NCBI RefSeq assembly: GCF_900177345.1
Contig: NZ_FWZT01000020.1
Location: forward strand, 1 to 64,000
Origin: Pseudobacteriovorax antillogorgiicola
Lineage (GTDB): Bacteria; Bdellovibrionota_B; Oligoflexia; Oligoflexales; Oligoflexaceae
Direction: 5' to 3'
Length of the DNA: 64,000 nucleotides
A program made the translations under genes and the position numbers. Of the stretch, positions 1 through 8,807 are shown piece by piece. Below the pieces are notes generated by a model. That model had not been told where the DNA came from, searched no databases, and was given only the letters and a program-made list of their open reading frames with translations. Every line of letters begins with the position of its first letter. Position 1 is the first letter of the stretch.

Positions 1-91
1 AATTTGGGAAAATGGGTGATGAGTGTCGAATTGACGATTATCAAATCAGCCAATAACTCAATGCCTGTCAAGTAGTATTTTATTTCGGATT

Positions 92-310
92 AGGGTTGAT
101 AAAATAAAGGCTTCACTATTTATCGCCCAAGGGGCTAAGGACCCCCGAGTCAAAAAATCAGAATCTGATCAGATGGTCGAAGCCTTGAAAAAACGAGGCA
201 TTGAAGTCGAATATATGGTCAAGGAAAACGAGGGGCATGGTTTCCGCAATGAAGAAAATAAATTTGATTTCTACAGTACTATGGAAGGCTTTTTAAAGCG
301 CTGTTTATAG
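92..310 (+). pseudogene. S9 prolyl oligopeptidase C-terminal relic
   Basis: The frame ending in TAG at 308-310 encodes about 70 residues that read like the end of an S9 serine peptidase: VDKIKAS, FIAQGAKDPRVK (normally QGANDPRVK, around the catalytic Asp), SESDQMVEALKKRG, and NEGHGF, which holds the catalytic His. The same frame has stops at 17-22 and 32-34, and residues before VDKIKA do not resemble the family, so the catalytic Ser half is missing inside the window and not cut off by its edge. It is read as a decayed gene end. No start or ribosome binding site is visible. Confidence 0.7.
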
Positions 311-396
311 TGCTCACGAATAGCCAAAGTCACCGTTTTGATAGTGCTAAGCCAAAAATTTAGCCCTGTCAAAACCAAAGCTCAGTTAATGTTTCA

Positions 397-427
397 AAGC
401 TTGATCCCTCCCCAAAGGATCAAGCTT
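397..427. terminator. 11-bp perfect hairpin between convergent gene ends
   Basis: AAGCTTGATCC and GGATCAAGCTT pair perfectly around a 9-base loop. The hairpin lies between the peptidase relic (plus) and the end of the minus-strand gene that stops at 467. There is no clean T-tract on either side (minus side reads TTTGAAACATT), so termination is likely but not certain. Confidence 0.5.
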
Positions 428-466
428 GACGTTTAAAGCATCGCTGGTCGCAACGGGGAGCTGCTA

Positions 467-1774
467 CTACGAAGCTTCCGTCCATATAATATCCCGATTC
501 CCAAGAGGCTTGAATAGATAGGTATGGGACGGGTTGGCTCTTGCTAACGTTGTTTCTTTTTCTGGAATGCTATGAAGGCTATCATAGAATGGCTTTATGA
601 CTTCTAGGTCGCTCGAACTACCAAATAGGTTCAGTACATCTGAATCTCGGCCCTCACTTAGCTTCAGGGAATGGGATTTGTATTCACCATGAAATAACGA
701 AGCCATTTGTTTTTGTCGTTGGTTCAAAAAACGTAGGATTGCTGCTAGAGACAAGATTCGATATTCAGCCTCTAGAGTCTCGATAACAGCCATCACCCGG
801 CCAATTTTATCGATTCGCTTTACCATCGGTACGTTGGTGTCATAGGCATCTTCAATGGCACTAAGAACTTTGAAAAGTTTCTTAAACCGTACATTGTTCG
901 TCTCTGACTTCAGAAGTCGCTTGAGCGTCGAAACTTTCGGGCATAGCTTTAAATATGACTTTCTTGGTTGGGCTTTGATCCAGAATGCATATTTCATATA
1001 GGCTTCAAGATACTCGATATTTTTCTTGCCTTTGCCAAACAGGAATCGGTGCAGGTCTTTAGATTCTCCCGTAAGGATAGCCTGAGTGTAGTGCCATTCC
1101 CATAGTAGCCGGGGGCTTTCACCATGCTTTTTAATCTGGGCATTGATAAGCTCTTCGCATTGACCATGATGCCCCGAAAGCCTAAGAGCTTTGATACGAA
1201 TTAGCTCCAGGTAGCTCCGATCACTTTCTGATTCAAGCCCAGTGCTCATTTCATCGATAAGCTCCATAACCCTGGTAGGAAAGCCCCTATCAATGGTTTG
1301 CAAAGCAAAGTTGATATGCTGAAAAGGAAGTATGGGATGTGCGCAGCCACGGGAAAGGAATAGTCCCAGGCTTGACTCCCATAAAGCTTCCCAAGTATGT
1401 CCATCTTTTTTGACAACTGCAGCAACGCCTTGCTTCAATTCCCCATACAAAAAGCTGAGCCTTGACCTACCGGGCTTAACATTGTTCTTACTCAGTAGCG
1501 CTTCTGCAATCTTCTCTAGCTTCCCCACGAGAGTCTTGAATTCGGATGTGGTTTCTTTTGAAAGTGATATAAGATTCAAGGTGCTAATTATGTAGCACAC
1601 TATTTTCAAATCACAGTGCAGATTTCCTTCGAGAGGTAATATTTTACACAGACAGTGCTCAACGGCCTGCTTATACCACTCATTCTTCAAGAATGGCAGA
1701 AGCTCTTGACTGATACTTTCTTTGGCATTCCTGATCCCCTCTATATTCCAACTTTCTCTCCGTTCTTTCTGCAT
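467..1774 (-). CDS. cytoplasmic helical-repeat protein (paralogue of 48015-49214)
   Basis: 435 residues, no signal peptide or membrane segment, almost all predicted helix as in TPR-like proteins; I recognise no named family. It is clearly related to the minus-strand protein at 48015-49214: shared landmarks in the same order include KPGRSRLSFLYGE versus IPGKGKLSVVYGD, IEDAYDTNVPMVKRIDKI versus IEGAYDDTVPLTMRMKKM, and a C-terminal EYKSHSLKLSEG versus EYMALSRRLSGG. The last 50 or so residues after that point are unique to this copy. ATG at 1774 has the ribosome site GAGGG six bases upstream. It stands alone, with no operon partner. The paralogue sits beside an HTH regulator carrying a similar helical region, so a signalling or scaffold role is possible but not shown. 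Confidence 0.75.
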   Translation of the reverse strand: MQKERRESWNIEGIRNAKESISQELLPFLKNEWYKQAVEHCLCKILPLEGNLHCDLKIVCYIISTLNLISLSKETTSEFKTLVGKLEKIAEALLSKNNVKPGRSRLSFLYGELKQGVAAVVKKDGHTWEALWESSLGLFLSRGCAHPILPFQHINFALQTIDRGFPTRVMELIDEMSTGLESESDRSYLELIRIKALRLSGHHGQCEELINAQIKKHGESPRLLWEWHYTQAILTGESKDLHRFLFGKGKKNIEYLEAYMKYAFWIKAQPRKSYLKLCPKVSTLKRLLKSETNNVRFKKLFKVLSAIEDAYDTNVPMVKRIDKIGRVMAVIETLEAEYRILSLAAILRFLNQRQKQMASLFHGEYKSHSLKLSEGRDSDVLNLFGSSSDLEVIKPFYDSLHSIPEKETTLARANPSHTYLFKPLGNRDIIWTEAS

Positions 1775-2287
1775 TGAATACCCTCTTCCGTTGGCGATTG
1801 AATGAGTAGATAGTGATCGTCATGATATTCACACTTAAATCAAGCAAACGTGATACTAAATCATATCGAAGTCACTAGATAAAACTCGCTAGAATCAAAT
1901 TCGTGTGACGTTAGTTTCGGAAGAGCTTGTCTCGCTTTTTAAAGAGGCTTAATTGATAATTAAAAACAGGTGATTATCGAAAAGAAATAAGTTGCAGGTT
2001 TGGTGTGTAACTTTGCCTGGTCAGGCCGATGAACGCCGGTACTAAGGGTATCCATACAAAAAGTAAGGTTATTCACAAAACCAAGGGCTTTTTTATCGCA
2101 GGGGCTGCTATTTACCAGCCTGAAAACTAATGCGGGCCAGTGAAATGATGATTTCTGAAAACCGCGAGTCAACGGCCCCAGGGAAAAACTTCTAATTACT
2201 ACTTGAATCCCTGCGCTGAGATACGTATAGAGATGGGCATCAACCGCCTGTTTTTGCCGCAAGGCTCTAACTCAGTTAGGGAGTACC
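1775..2287. other. intergenic region, no supported gene
   Basis: 513 bases between the divergent helical-repeat gene and purK. Short open frames here lack ribosome sites and protein character. Just before purK a small stem CTAAC-tca-GTTAG (about 2267-2279) abuts the GGGAG ribosome site and could modulate its access; I see no known purine riboswitch core. Confidence 0.4.
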
Positions 2288-3490
2288 ATGACTCAGAATC
2301 CAAGGCTTGGAATTTTAGGCAGTGGCCAACTTGCCCTATTGCTCACCCAGTCTGCTCGTTCCTTAGGTTACCCAGTCCATATTTACGCCAAACATGAAGA
2401 TGATCCCGCTTGCGCAGATGCAGATCGAGTGCTTATTGGCCCACTCGATGATCGTCAACGGCTGACAGTATTTCTGAAAGACGTGGATGTAGTGATGTTC
2501 GAGAGTGAGTTTATTGACACGGCACTGCTTGCCAGTATCGCCGAAGGGGAACCCACGGTCTTCGCACCGGATCTCCGGGCGATGGACGTAGGAGCTGATA
2601 AATGGCAGCAAAAACAGCTATTTAATTCCTTAAGTATCGCTACCTCGGCGGCTATCCCGAGCGATTCCTATGAGGCGGTCGCAAGCTTTGTGGATGCGGC
2701 CGTAGCCGAGTTTTCGGGAGGCTTTGTCTTAAAGTGGGCTCGGGAGGGCTACGATGGAATCGGTGTTCACGTCGTCCCACATCCAGAGGATTGTCATGGA
2801 GCTGCTCACAAGGCAGCTCTTATTTTTTGTGAGAAAGCCATCGGGAAGGGCAGTGTGGTCTATGCGGAGGCCTTTGTCCCTTACGAGCGCGAGTTAGCGA
2901 TGGTAGCCTGTCGTGACGGAGCTGGTAACATGACCTTCTATCCTTTGGTGGAGACCCAACAAAAACAGGGTGTCTGTCATACTGTGAAGGTTCCAGCATC
3001 AGAATGGGGTGTCTCAAGAGAGATTTCAGAGGCAGCAGAAGCCTCTTGTCGCAAGGTAGCGGAGCACCTAGGCCTCGTTGGTAGCTTTGCGCTAGAGTTT
3101 TTCTTTACAAAATCCCAGGATCTACTTGTCAATGAATTCGCCCCACGAGTCCACAACTCAGGGCATTACACATCAGATGCGGCGGTTTGTTCGCAATTTG
3201 AAAATCATGTTCGTGCCTGCGTGGGCCAAAGCTTGGGATCGAGCAAGGTGGAAGGCTATTGGGGTATGATCAACGTTTTGGGCGGCCCCGCTTATCGCGG
3301 TCCGGCTCAAGAGCCCAAGATCCAAGTGGCCGCAGCGACAAGCTACTGGTACGGTAAAAAGCAGCTACGTCCCATGCGAAAAATGGGGCATATCAACGTC
3401 AGCGGCGTCAACAAAGGCGAGTTGGAAAAAAGATTGGTAGATATTGATAAGAGCCTAGAGCAATGGCAGCAACACTTTAAAGATAAGTAG
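2288..3490 (+). CDS. purK: N5-carboxyaminoimidazole ribonucleotide synthase
   Basis: ATP-grasp enzyme that makes N5-CAIR from AIR, ATP and bicarbonate in purine synthesis. The 400-residue protein opens with the PurK signature [13 protein letters not shown], has the ATP-binding region [14 protein letters not shown] (about residues 145-160) and the family end region with [14 protein letters not shown], which carries metal-binding Asn and substrate contacts. Length is slightly above the usual 355-390. ATG at 2288 follows GGGAG by five bases. purE starts eight bases after its stop, so the two form an operon. This pairing argues for the bacterial two-step PurK/PurE route and not the vertebrate-type PurE class II. 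Confidence 0.97.
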   Translation: MTQNPRLGILGSGQLALLLTQSARSLGYPVHIYAKHEDDPACADADRVLIGPLDDRQRLTVFLKDVDVVMFESEFIDTALLASIAEGEPTVFAPDLRAMDVGADKWQQKQLFNSLSIATSAAIPSDSYEAVASFVDAAVAEFSGGFVLKWAREGYDGIGVHVVPHPEDCHGAAHKAALIFCEKAIGKGSVVYAEAFVPYERELAMVACRDGAGNMTFYPLVETQQKQGVCHTVKVPASEWGVSREISEAAEASCRKVAEHLGLVGSFALEFFFTKSQDLLVNEFAPRVHNSGHYTSDAAVCSQFENHVRACVGQSLGSSKVEGYWGMINVLGGPAYRGPAQEPKIQVAAATSYWYGKKQLRPMRKMGHINVSGVNKGELEKRLVDIDKSLEQWQQHFKDK

Positions 3491-3498
3491 GAAAAAAC

Positions 3499-4020
3499 AT
3501 GACTTCACCATCATCCCCTAAGCCAAGAGTCGCCATTATCATGGGGAGCGATTCAGATTTTCCAGTGATGAGGCAGGCTGCCGACGCCTTGTCGTCACTG
3601 GACATTGCCTTTGAACTGAAGGTGGTCTCAGCTCACCGAACCCCGCAAGAGATGGCTCAGTTTGCCGAAGGTGCAAGAAGTCGCGGCATTCAAGTAATCA
3701 TTGCTGGTGCTGGTGGGGCTGCTCACTTGCCTGGGATGGTAGCAGCTCATACGCCGCTGCCAGTGATTGGGGTTCCTGTGCCCATTGGTTATAAGCAAGG
3801 TGAAGATGCCTTATGGTCCATCGTTCAGATGCCCAAAGGAGTTCCCGTTGCCACGGTCGCCATTGGGGGAGCCTACAACGCTGGGCTTCTGGCTGCACAG
3901 ATCTGTGGATTTGGAGGAGCTGAGTGCGACCAAGCCCTAGGAGACAAGTTACAGCAACTCAAGGCAGAAATGAGAGAGGCGTCCTTGGCTAAGGTTGTGT
4001 CCTACCCAGAGAATTCCTGA
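3499..4020 (+). CDS. purE: N5-CAIR mutase (class I PurE)
   Basis: Converts N5-CAIR to CAIR, the step after PurK. The 173 residues show the class I hallmarks: [12 protein letters not shown] near residues 14-25, VVSAHRTP near 44-51, the glycine-rich [13 protein letters not shown] loop, and PVIGVPVP. The size is typical of the octameric bacterial enzyme. The start ATG is preceded by AGGAAAAAAC. It is co-transcribed with purK; a strong hairpin follows 13 bases after the stop. Confidence 0.97.
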   Translation: MTSPSSPKPRVAIIMGSDSDFPVMRQAADALSSLDIAFELKVVSAHRTPQEMAQFAEGARSRGIQVIIAGAGGAAHLPGMVAAHTPLPVIGVPVPIGYKQGEDALWSIVQMPKGVPVATVAIGGAYNAGLLAAQICGFGGAECDQALGDKLQQLKAEMREASLAKVVSYPENS

Positions 4021-4032
4021 TTTTTTAAAAGC

Positions 4033-4062
4033 GCCTCCCCCCAAGAAAATTGGGAGGGAGGC
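4033..4062. terminator. hairpin after purE
   Basis: GCCTCCCCCCAA and TTGGGAGGGAGGC form a long near-perfect stem around GAAAA. On the plus strand no T-run follows; on the minus strand the stem is followed by GCGCTTTTAAAAAATC, so it looks more like the terminator of a minus-strand gene whose tail remains at 4071-4154. Confidence 0.55.
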
Positions 4063-4070
4063 ATGGCTTG

Positions 4071-4154
4071 CTATAGGTCCATGTAATCATCAGCAATTCC
4101 ATCTTGACCACGATTACCGCCGCTACCACCGAGTCCTGGGTTATCCTGAGCATT
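4071..4154 (-). pseudogene. possible 3' tail of a lost minus-strand gene
   Basis: Read on the minus strand, this stretch encodes a glycine-rich acidic tail (NAQDNPGLGGSGGNRGQDG then IADDYMDL and TAG), immediately followed by the hairpin at 4033-4062 and a T-rich stretch. That arrangement is typical of a real gene end. Upstream the frame meets a stop within about 70 bases and no gene body is present. I cannot assign a family. Confidence 0.3.
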
Positions 4155-4159
4155 ACATA

Positions 4160-4870
4160 ATGCAAACTGATAGTGGACTTGTCGTATCCAATGCCACTGA
4201 TCTTCGGTCAATTAATGCGAGTATTTTCACTCTCAATATAGCAAATGTAACGCGCACCAAGGTATGCTTTGACGATGCAACGGACTGTATTATTTCAGTC
4301 ATTGAAGGCAACTCGTACTTTGGGAAAATCGATGTTTATGTTCCACCTGAACTTCATAAAAAAGCGACTTCTGCAAAGTTAGCTTATGATAGAAATGATA
4401 TTTCAATTGGCTTGGTTAGGTACAAACTAGTTTCATCTCAGGAGTTTAAGGAGCAAGAGAGTAAAACTGAAGAACAACTAATACTTGATAGTATGGAAGA
4501 ATGGGAATCCAATAAAAGCGCGGTTCTGTGTGCAATTGGTGGTGCTGGGTGTGTTTGGAGCATAATAACGGTGAACCCAGTCGGGGCAGCTATCTCTTGT
4601 TTAGCAGCATCAATTGGCTGTATCGATGTTGTGAAAAAAGAGGTATATAAGCAGGAGCTTGAGAGGGTGCGAAAAAAGAAAAAGAATAAGTCTAACAGTG
4701 GCAGCGGTGGAGATGGACCGACAATACCCGGTCCTAAGGTTGACTACACTGAACCATATGTTCGAGAAACTGAATTTAGAATGCGAAATGGATGGTCCGA
4801 AGTTCGTGATTGGCCGGATAGTACTGGTAGCGGCGGTTGCGCCGAAATCAAAACTTGCTTTCCTATATAA
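4160..4870 (+). CDS. hypothetical protein with a cysteine-bearing hydrophobic core
   Basis: Unrecognised. The open frame reaches back into purE, but its first 55 codons only cover the purE end, the hairpin and a putative antisense tail, so I take the first ATG (4160), although no ribosome site precedes it. The 236-residue product has a polar N-terminal half, a charged stretch, then a hydrophobic segment (about residues 127-165) with cysteines spaced C-x5-C and C-x5-C (CAIGGAGC ... CLAASIGC), a lysine-rich run, a Gly/Ser linker and a C-terminal tail with two more cysteines. A hydrophobic Cys-paired core occurs in some toxin or bacteriocin-like peptides, but I have no sequence match. A small membrane-protein gene begins 18 bases downstream. 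Base composition looks more A+T-rich than purE. Confidence 0.55.
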   Translation: MQTDSGLVVSNATDLRSINASIFTLNIANVTRTKVCFDDATDCIISVIEGNSYFGKIDVYVPPELHKKATSAKLAYDRNDISIGLVRYKLVSSQEFKEQESKTEEQLILDSMEEWESNKSAVLCAIGGAGCVWSIITVNPVGAAISCLAASIGCIDVVKKEVYKQELERVRKKKKNKSNSGSGGDGPTIPGPKVDYTEPYVRETEFRMRNGWSEVRDWPDSTGSGGCAEIKTCFPI

Positions 4871-4888
4871 TAGAGAAGGAAATAGCTA

Positions 4889-5086
4889 ATGAAAGATTTT
4901 AGAACCAAGTTTATTATTCCAGGTAAAATTATTGGCTACACTCTAATGGTCATAGGCTTGCTAGGAATCCTAGGAATAGACTTCAATACTCAGTTTATGG
5001 CTGCTATGGCTGATGATCATGCATTTGCCTTCGTGTTTGTATGGGTGGGAGCCTTCGACGCAGAGCATTTTCTTTCTTCGATTTAA
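4889..5086 (+). CDS. small membrane protein
   Basis: 65 residues with one confident membrane segment (about residues 15-33, GYTLMVIGLLGILGI) after a short basic N-terminus. ATG has AAGGAA nine bases upstream. It follows the hydrophobic Cys protein closely, so the pair may be one transcript and could act together, for instance as an effector and a membrane partner; this is speculation. The final 28 codons overlap the antisense HNH gene, so either end may be eroded. Confidence 0.45.
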   Translation: MKDFRTKFIIPGKIIGYTLMVIGLLGILGIDFNTQFMAAMADDHAFAFVFVWVGAFDAEHFLSSI

Positions 5087-5360
5087 AATCATGACATGGC
5101 TTGCAAAGCATTTGGTAATTGTCAGCTGAACAAAACAGGCGTTCTGCATATTCACCAATGGAAACGAACCCAACTTCAGGATCAACCACCGGCTCAATGT
5201 GGTCAGCCTTGAGGGCGAAGCATCCAAAAACTTGTTTACATTTCAGCACCATAAACTTCAATAATATGAGCAAGATTTCATTGAAACGGAGTACTCCATC
5301 GAAGTAATAATTCCCATGACGAATTCTGCCTTTGACGGCTGATTTTGATTTAATTCCCAT
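5004..5360 (-). CDS. HNH endonuclease, phage/mobile type, possibly degenerate
   Basis: The C-terminal two thirds match phage-like HNH nucleases: ALKADHIEPVVDPEVGF (the first His of the fold), then RLFCSADNYQMLCKPCHD with the second zinc-binding CxxC and the final His, then KKENA. The N-terminal zinc pair is irregular (CKQVFGC, C-x5-C in place of CxxC), and the preceding residues do not look like the usual basic leader, so a frameshift or decay is possible. No convincing ribosome site precedes the ATG. It overlaps the end of the small membrane gene on the opposite strand. With its two neighbours it makes up a likely acquired segment between purE and the OmpA-domain gene. Confidence 0.6.
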   Translation of the reverse strand: MGIKSKSAVKGRIRHGNYYFDGVLRFNEILLILLKFMVLKCKQVFGCFALKADHIEPVVDPEVGFVSIGEYAERLFCSADNYQMLCKPCHDFKSKKENALRRRLPPIQTRRQMHDHQP

Positions 5361-5478
5361 ATCTGCGTGATCGCTAAGTGGCTGAATATACTTTTATAAT
5401 CCCCATCGTTCGAAGAAAAGTGGAGTCGAATTTGAGGATCGCCGATAGTGAAGGTAGGAAATGCCTTTGGAGGAATAT

Positions 5479-6012
5479 ATGAGAATCTGCCTTTTGGCCT
5501 TCGCCCTGCTTCAGGGTTGTTTCCTCGTTCATGGTGAGGCGCAAATTGAACCTTTACCGATGGTAAACGAGGAGTCTGAGTTTGATGATCAGGCTGCTTT
5601 GCTTGATGAAAGCGAAGTGCCAGAGTATGGCATCGAAAGCCGATACCAACCTTATAACCCAAGTAATCTGTACATTCAGTTCGAAGTGAACAGTGCGTCC
5701 GTTAGCGACAAATCAAAGCAAGTCTTGGATCGCATCATCAGAGGCATGATGGTGGACCCCCTTGCGCGAATTATTGTCAGAACCCACGCTGACCCAACCG
5801 GTTCGTTTCTTTACAATCGTGCGCTGTCTCGGAAACGAGCATTGGCGGTCAAGCGATACTTTGTGAAGGCTAGTATTGATGCCAGTCGGCTCCATTTGGA
5901 GTGGCTTGGAGAAGCTGAGTACTACGCGAAAGTGAAAGGCAAAAAGCGCGCTCCTCGCCGCGCTGAGTTTTTCCTTCATTACGATATGCAGACTTATGGT
6001 CGCCGAAACTAA
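5479..6012 (+). CDS. OmpA-family peptidoglycan-binding domain protein
   Basis: Exported protein of 177 residues. The ATG at 5479, with GGAGG five bases upstream, is preferred over the in-frame ATG at 5461 because it starts directly with a signal peptide (MRICLLAFALLQGC...). The C-terminal half is an OmpA-like domain: NLYIQFEVNSASVSDKSKQVL, IIVRTHADPTGSF (the usual GHTD position reads RTHAD), and LSRKRALAVKRYFVKASI, which carries the conserved Arg that grips diaminopimelate. The final EYY...KKRAPRRAEFF matches the usual RRVEF close. The cysteine in the signal region is not in a clear lipobox. It is convergent with the kinase that ends at 6017. Confidence 0.85.
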   Translation: MRICLLAFALLQGCFLVHGEAQIEPLPMVNEESEFDDQAALLDESEVPEYGIESRYQPYNPSNLYIQFEVNSASVSDKSKQVLDRIIRGMMVDPLARIIVRTHADPTGSFLYNRALSRKRALAVKRYFVKASIDASRLHLEWLGEAEYYAKVKGKKRAPRRAEFFLHYDMQTYGRRN

Positions 6013-6016
6013 AGGG

Positions 6017-8677
6017 CTAAGCAGCCATCTCCATGGCACCAGTCTCTTCGGGCACCGAAATATGGAAGGTGGTGCCCGCTCCCTTCTCTGTTTCAATATT
6101 GATCTTACCACCAAGTTCTAGCACGGCTTCTTCAAGGGCAGACATGCCAACTCCTCGCCCTGAAAGTGCTGAAACCTCGTCACGGGTGGAAAAGCCTGGC
6201 CTGAAAATCAATTTAAGAATGTCCTCGCGACTCATCTCGGCAGCCTGCTCTTCATTGATCAGATCCTTGCTCATGGCAACTTTCTTGATAATCTCCGGGT
6301 CGATGCCGCGGCCATCATCACCAACATCGATATGGAATCGATTACTTTCCCGCCAAACCTTGATTCTAATATGTCCCGTTTCACTTTTATCGCCCCGCTC
6401 GTAGGCCTCCTCAATCCCATGGTCGATGCTGTTGCGTATCAAGTGAATCAAGCTGTGTACCACATATTGCAGGCGCTCGGGATCTATTGGCTCTTCGCCT
6501 CCTTCCATAACGAACTCGATATCCTTGCCCACTTGTTTGGCAATCCGTAAGGTATTTTTGTTGATTGGACCTACCAGATCGGAGAACGAAACCTTCTTAG
6601 CTTTGTCAATCCAAGAGCTGCAAAGGTTGAGCAAGGCTTGGGATGCACCGTTAGCTTCCAGTTGCTCTTGGAGCGTAGAGAAGTCATTATCAAATAATCG
6701 GTAGACCTTTTCATCGAGACTACCTGGGTCAATATGAAGAATATCGCTATGGGCTTCCAGAAATTGATGGATACTGGCTATCAGTTCGTCGAGATGATCC
6801 GCGGTTAAGGTCGGACTATCTTCCATCTTGTGGATTTGGTGGGCGATGTCGTCTAGGCCATAGGCAGCAAAGTTGCCTTTGAGAGTGTGCAATAAGATTC
6901 GGATATCTTTTTGGCCTTCTTGGTCGACCAAGTTTTTAGCTTGCTCTAGATCCCGGAGAGACTCGCGCAGCAAGGACTTAAAGTTCACTTGAGACTGAAG
7001 GATCTTAAGAAGGGTTTGGCTGAGTTTGGCTTCTTTTTCCATTTTTACCGTATGGGTGGCGTCGTTCACGGTGATAAGAAGCCATTTCACCTGATCGTTC
7101 TCATCACGAATCACAGCCATTTGTAGGAGAATTTGACGGTCACCAATCGGCTGGCGGTTCTTGATCTGACCGATGCTAACCTCTTCGGGAAAGATATCGT
7201 CAAAAACCTGCTCCATACTCATCTGCATGTTCACACGGTCGCGGTCATTGATATCGAAAAGGCTTAAAAAGTTTGTTCCCGCCTTAACGTCTTGACCAAG
7301 AATCACGGAGCATGACTTGGTGAAGCCCGGTTGGATCGATAGGGTTTGGTCCACAAGTAGGAAACCTGATTGAACGTGATCTAAGATCATCCGAATGGTT
7401 TTAGTACGATCTTCAACCTTCTTTTCGAGGCCGGCATTCAGTTCGCGTATCTCCGCTCTAGCAACCTCAAGCATGGCAAATGCTTTAGAGAATCGCTTTG
7501 ATAGGAGAATTGATTGTAGCAAGATAAACGTGAAAAGAGACATGTGAGAGATCACAATGGTGTCGATCACCCCTTGAATGCTGAGAATGTCGTTGATGGA
7601 GCCAACTAGAATCGCAGCGAAACCGAGGCAGAAAAGCAAGGAACCCTCCTCTTTCTTTCGAACGGCTTTGCCGAGTAAAAAGAGGAGTGTGAAGCCGCCA
7701 AGAACAGCGCTTAGCTGATAAGGCATCAGAGCTAGCTCTGCATAGTATGTCGGAGCAAACGCGACTACCGCAAAAAATATGGCAGAGAACGACAGAATAG
7801 TTTTAACAAGCCATGCCCAAATTTGCTCGGGGTAGAGAAGGCGACAGTAATAGAACATGACTCCCACAGCAACCGGAAAGGCAATAAAGTCAAATCGATA
7901 GAAAAGGATTGTGTTGGGGTTTTCAAAAAAGTGAAACAGTAGGGTGCCTTCACCACGAACACTGGTGATGACCATCAATGCCATACAAAATATACCGAAG
8001 AATAGGGGCTCTTTGCGCTGGGTTCGAAGGAGGTAGAGGGCGAAATGGTAAAACGCCATAATTAAGACTGAACTTAAGACGAATACATCACGCAGAATAG
8101 CACCATCGCGCCACTCATCGATCTTATCATAGGGCCCATACTTCATGGGCATGTAGTTGCCCATGAGGAAAAAGTTATAGCTGGAATGGTGGACTACAAT
8201 GTCGAGGATGCTGGACTCAGGGGCGATCTTGATAACATTCACCTTCATCTTAGGAGTTTCTGCATCTGCTGAGCTTCCAGGAACGCCTTCTGATATGTAC
8301 AACTTGTCATTAATCCAAACCTTGGATGCTCCACGAAGGACCGGAATATACACCCCATAGGGACCTGCCTTGGGATCCACTGCAAGTTGGGTGCGGAAGG
8401 TTCCGTGACGAAGGCCTTCGGGGTTGCTAGGAGCGCTAGCGGGGTTGAGATTGTCAAGCTTTACCCAGCCGTCAGGCTTTCGCGTTTCAAGGGATCGTAA
8501 ATCCTGAGGTTCGTAAAAGTCACCCCAATAGGCCTGCCATGATTCATTAATGACGCGGACCTTTTGCAGCTCTTCCGCAGCATTTTGCATGCCTGCGGAA
8601 CTTGGCCCGTGGCGAAAGGCATAGGCTTCGAATCCACAAAGGAAAATGCCAAGAATGATTCCGGTAATACGTATCAT
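6017..8677 (-). CDS. 7TM-DISM sensor with Hpt and CheA-like kinase domains
   Basis: 886-residue membrane sensor. Order: signal peptide; extracytoplasmic 7TMR-DISM-type sensing domain (to about 185); seven membrane segments (about 190-390); short coiled coil; PAS-like domain (about 430-540); Hpt helix bundle with phospho-acceptor His597 in LLHTLKGNF; then a CheA-type ATPase with HLIRNSIDHGIE, GDDGRGID and PGFSTR...LSGRGVGM. It lacks a HisKA domain, CheW-like domain and receiver, so phosphate probably passes from the ATPase to the Hpt and on to a receiver encoded elsewhere. An upstream TTG (8692) is in frame, but ATG 8677 is preceded by GAGG at six bases and is preferred. Confidence 0.88.
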   Translation of the reverse strand: MIRITGIILGIFLCGFEAYAFRHGPSSAGMQNAAEELQKVRVINESWQAYWGDFYEPQDLRSLETRKPDGWVKLDNLNPASAPSNPEGLRHGTFRTQLAVDPKAGPYGVYIPVLRGASKVWINDKLYISEGVPGSSADAETPKMKVNVIKIAPESSILDIVVHHSSYNFFLMGNYMPMKYGPYDKIDEWRDGAILRDVFVLSSVLIMAFYHFALYLLRTQRKEPLFFGIFCMALMVITSVRGEGTLLFHFFENPNTILFYRFDFIAFPVAVGVMFYYCRLLYPEQIWAWLVKTILSFSAIFFAVVAFAPTYYAELALMPYQLSAVLGGFTLLFLLGKAVRKKEEGSLLFCLGFAAILVGSINDILSIQGVIDTIVISHMSLFTFILLQSILLSKRFSKAFAMLEVARAEIRELNAGLEKKVEDRTKTIRMILDHVQSGFLLVDQTLSIQPGFTKSCSVILGQDVKAGTNFLSLFDINDRDRVNMQMSMEQVFDDIFPEEVSIGQIKNRQPIGDRQILLQMAVIRDENDQVKWLLITVNDATHTVKMEKEAKLSQTLLKILQSQVNFKSLLRESLRDLEQAKNLVDQEGQKDIRILLHTLKGNFAAYGLDDIAHQIHKMEDSPTLTADHLDELIASIHQFLEAHSDILHIDPGSLDEKVYRLFDNDFSTLQEQLEANGASQALLNLCSSWIDKAKKVSFSDLVGPINKNTLRIAKQVGKDIEFVMEGGEEPIDPERLQYVVHSLIHLIRNSIDHGIEEAYERGDKSETGHIRIKVWRESNRFHIDVGDDGRGIDPEIIKKVAMSKDLINEEQAAEMSREDILKLIFRPGFSTRDEVSALSGRGVGMSALEEAVLELGGKINIETEKGAGTTFHISVPEETGAMEMAA

Positions 8678-8807
8678 AAAGATCCTCGCCAAAAAAACGT
8701 CTGACCTCCGGGGTATCGGAGGATCGCTTCAAGACCTAACTTTCAACGGGGAATTTTCTCTATGAAAGTGTCTGAAAATCCCAATCTTCGCGTTATGGCT
8801 GGATAAA

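Noticed and set aside
1960-2262. Minus-strand 100-codon frame before purK
   Set aside because: No ribosome site, no family resemblance, and overlaps the purK leader.
2260-2287. Purine riboswitch before purK
   Set aside because: Only a 5 bp stem is visible; none of the conserved purine riboswitch junction bases can be found.
5258-5662. Minus-strand 134-codon frame over the OmpA-domain gene start
   Set aside because: Mostly antisense to a well-supported gene and partly out of frame with the HNH gene. A short stretch looks protein-like, but no start, ribosome site or family supports it.
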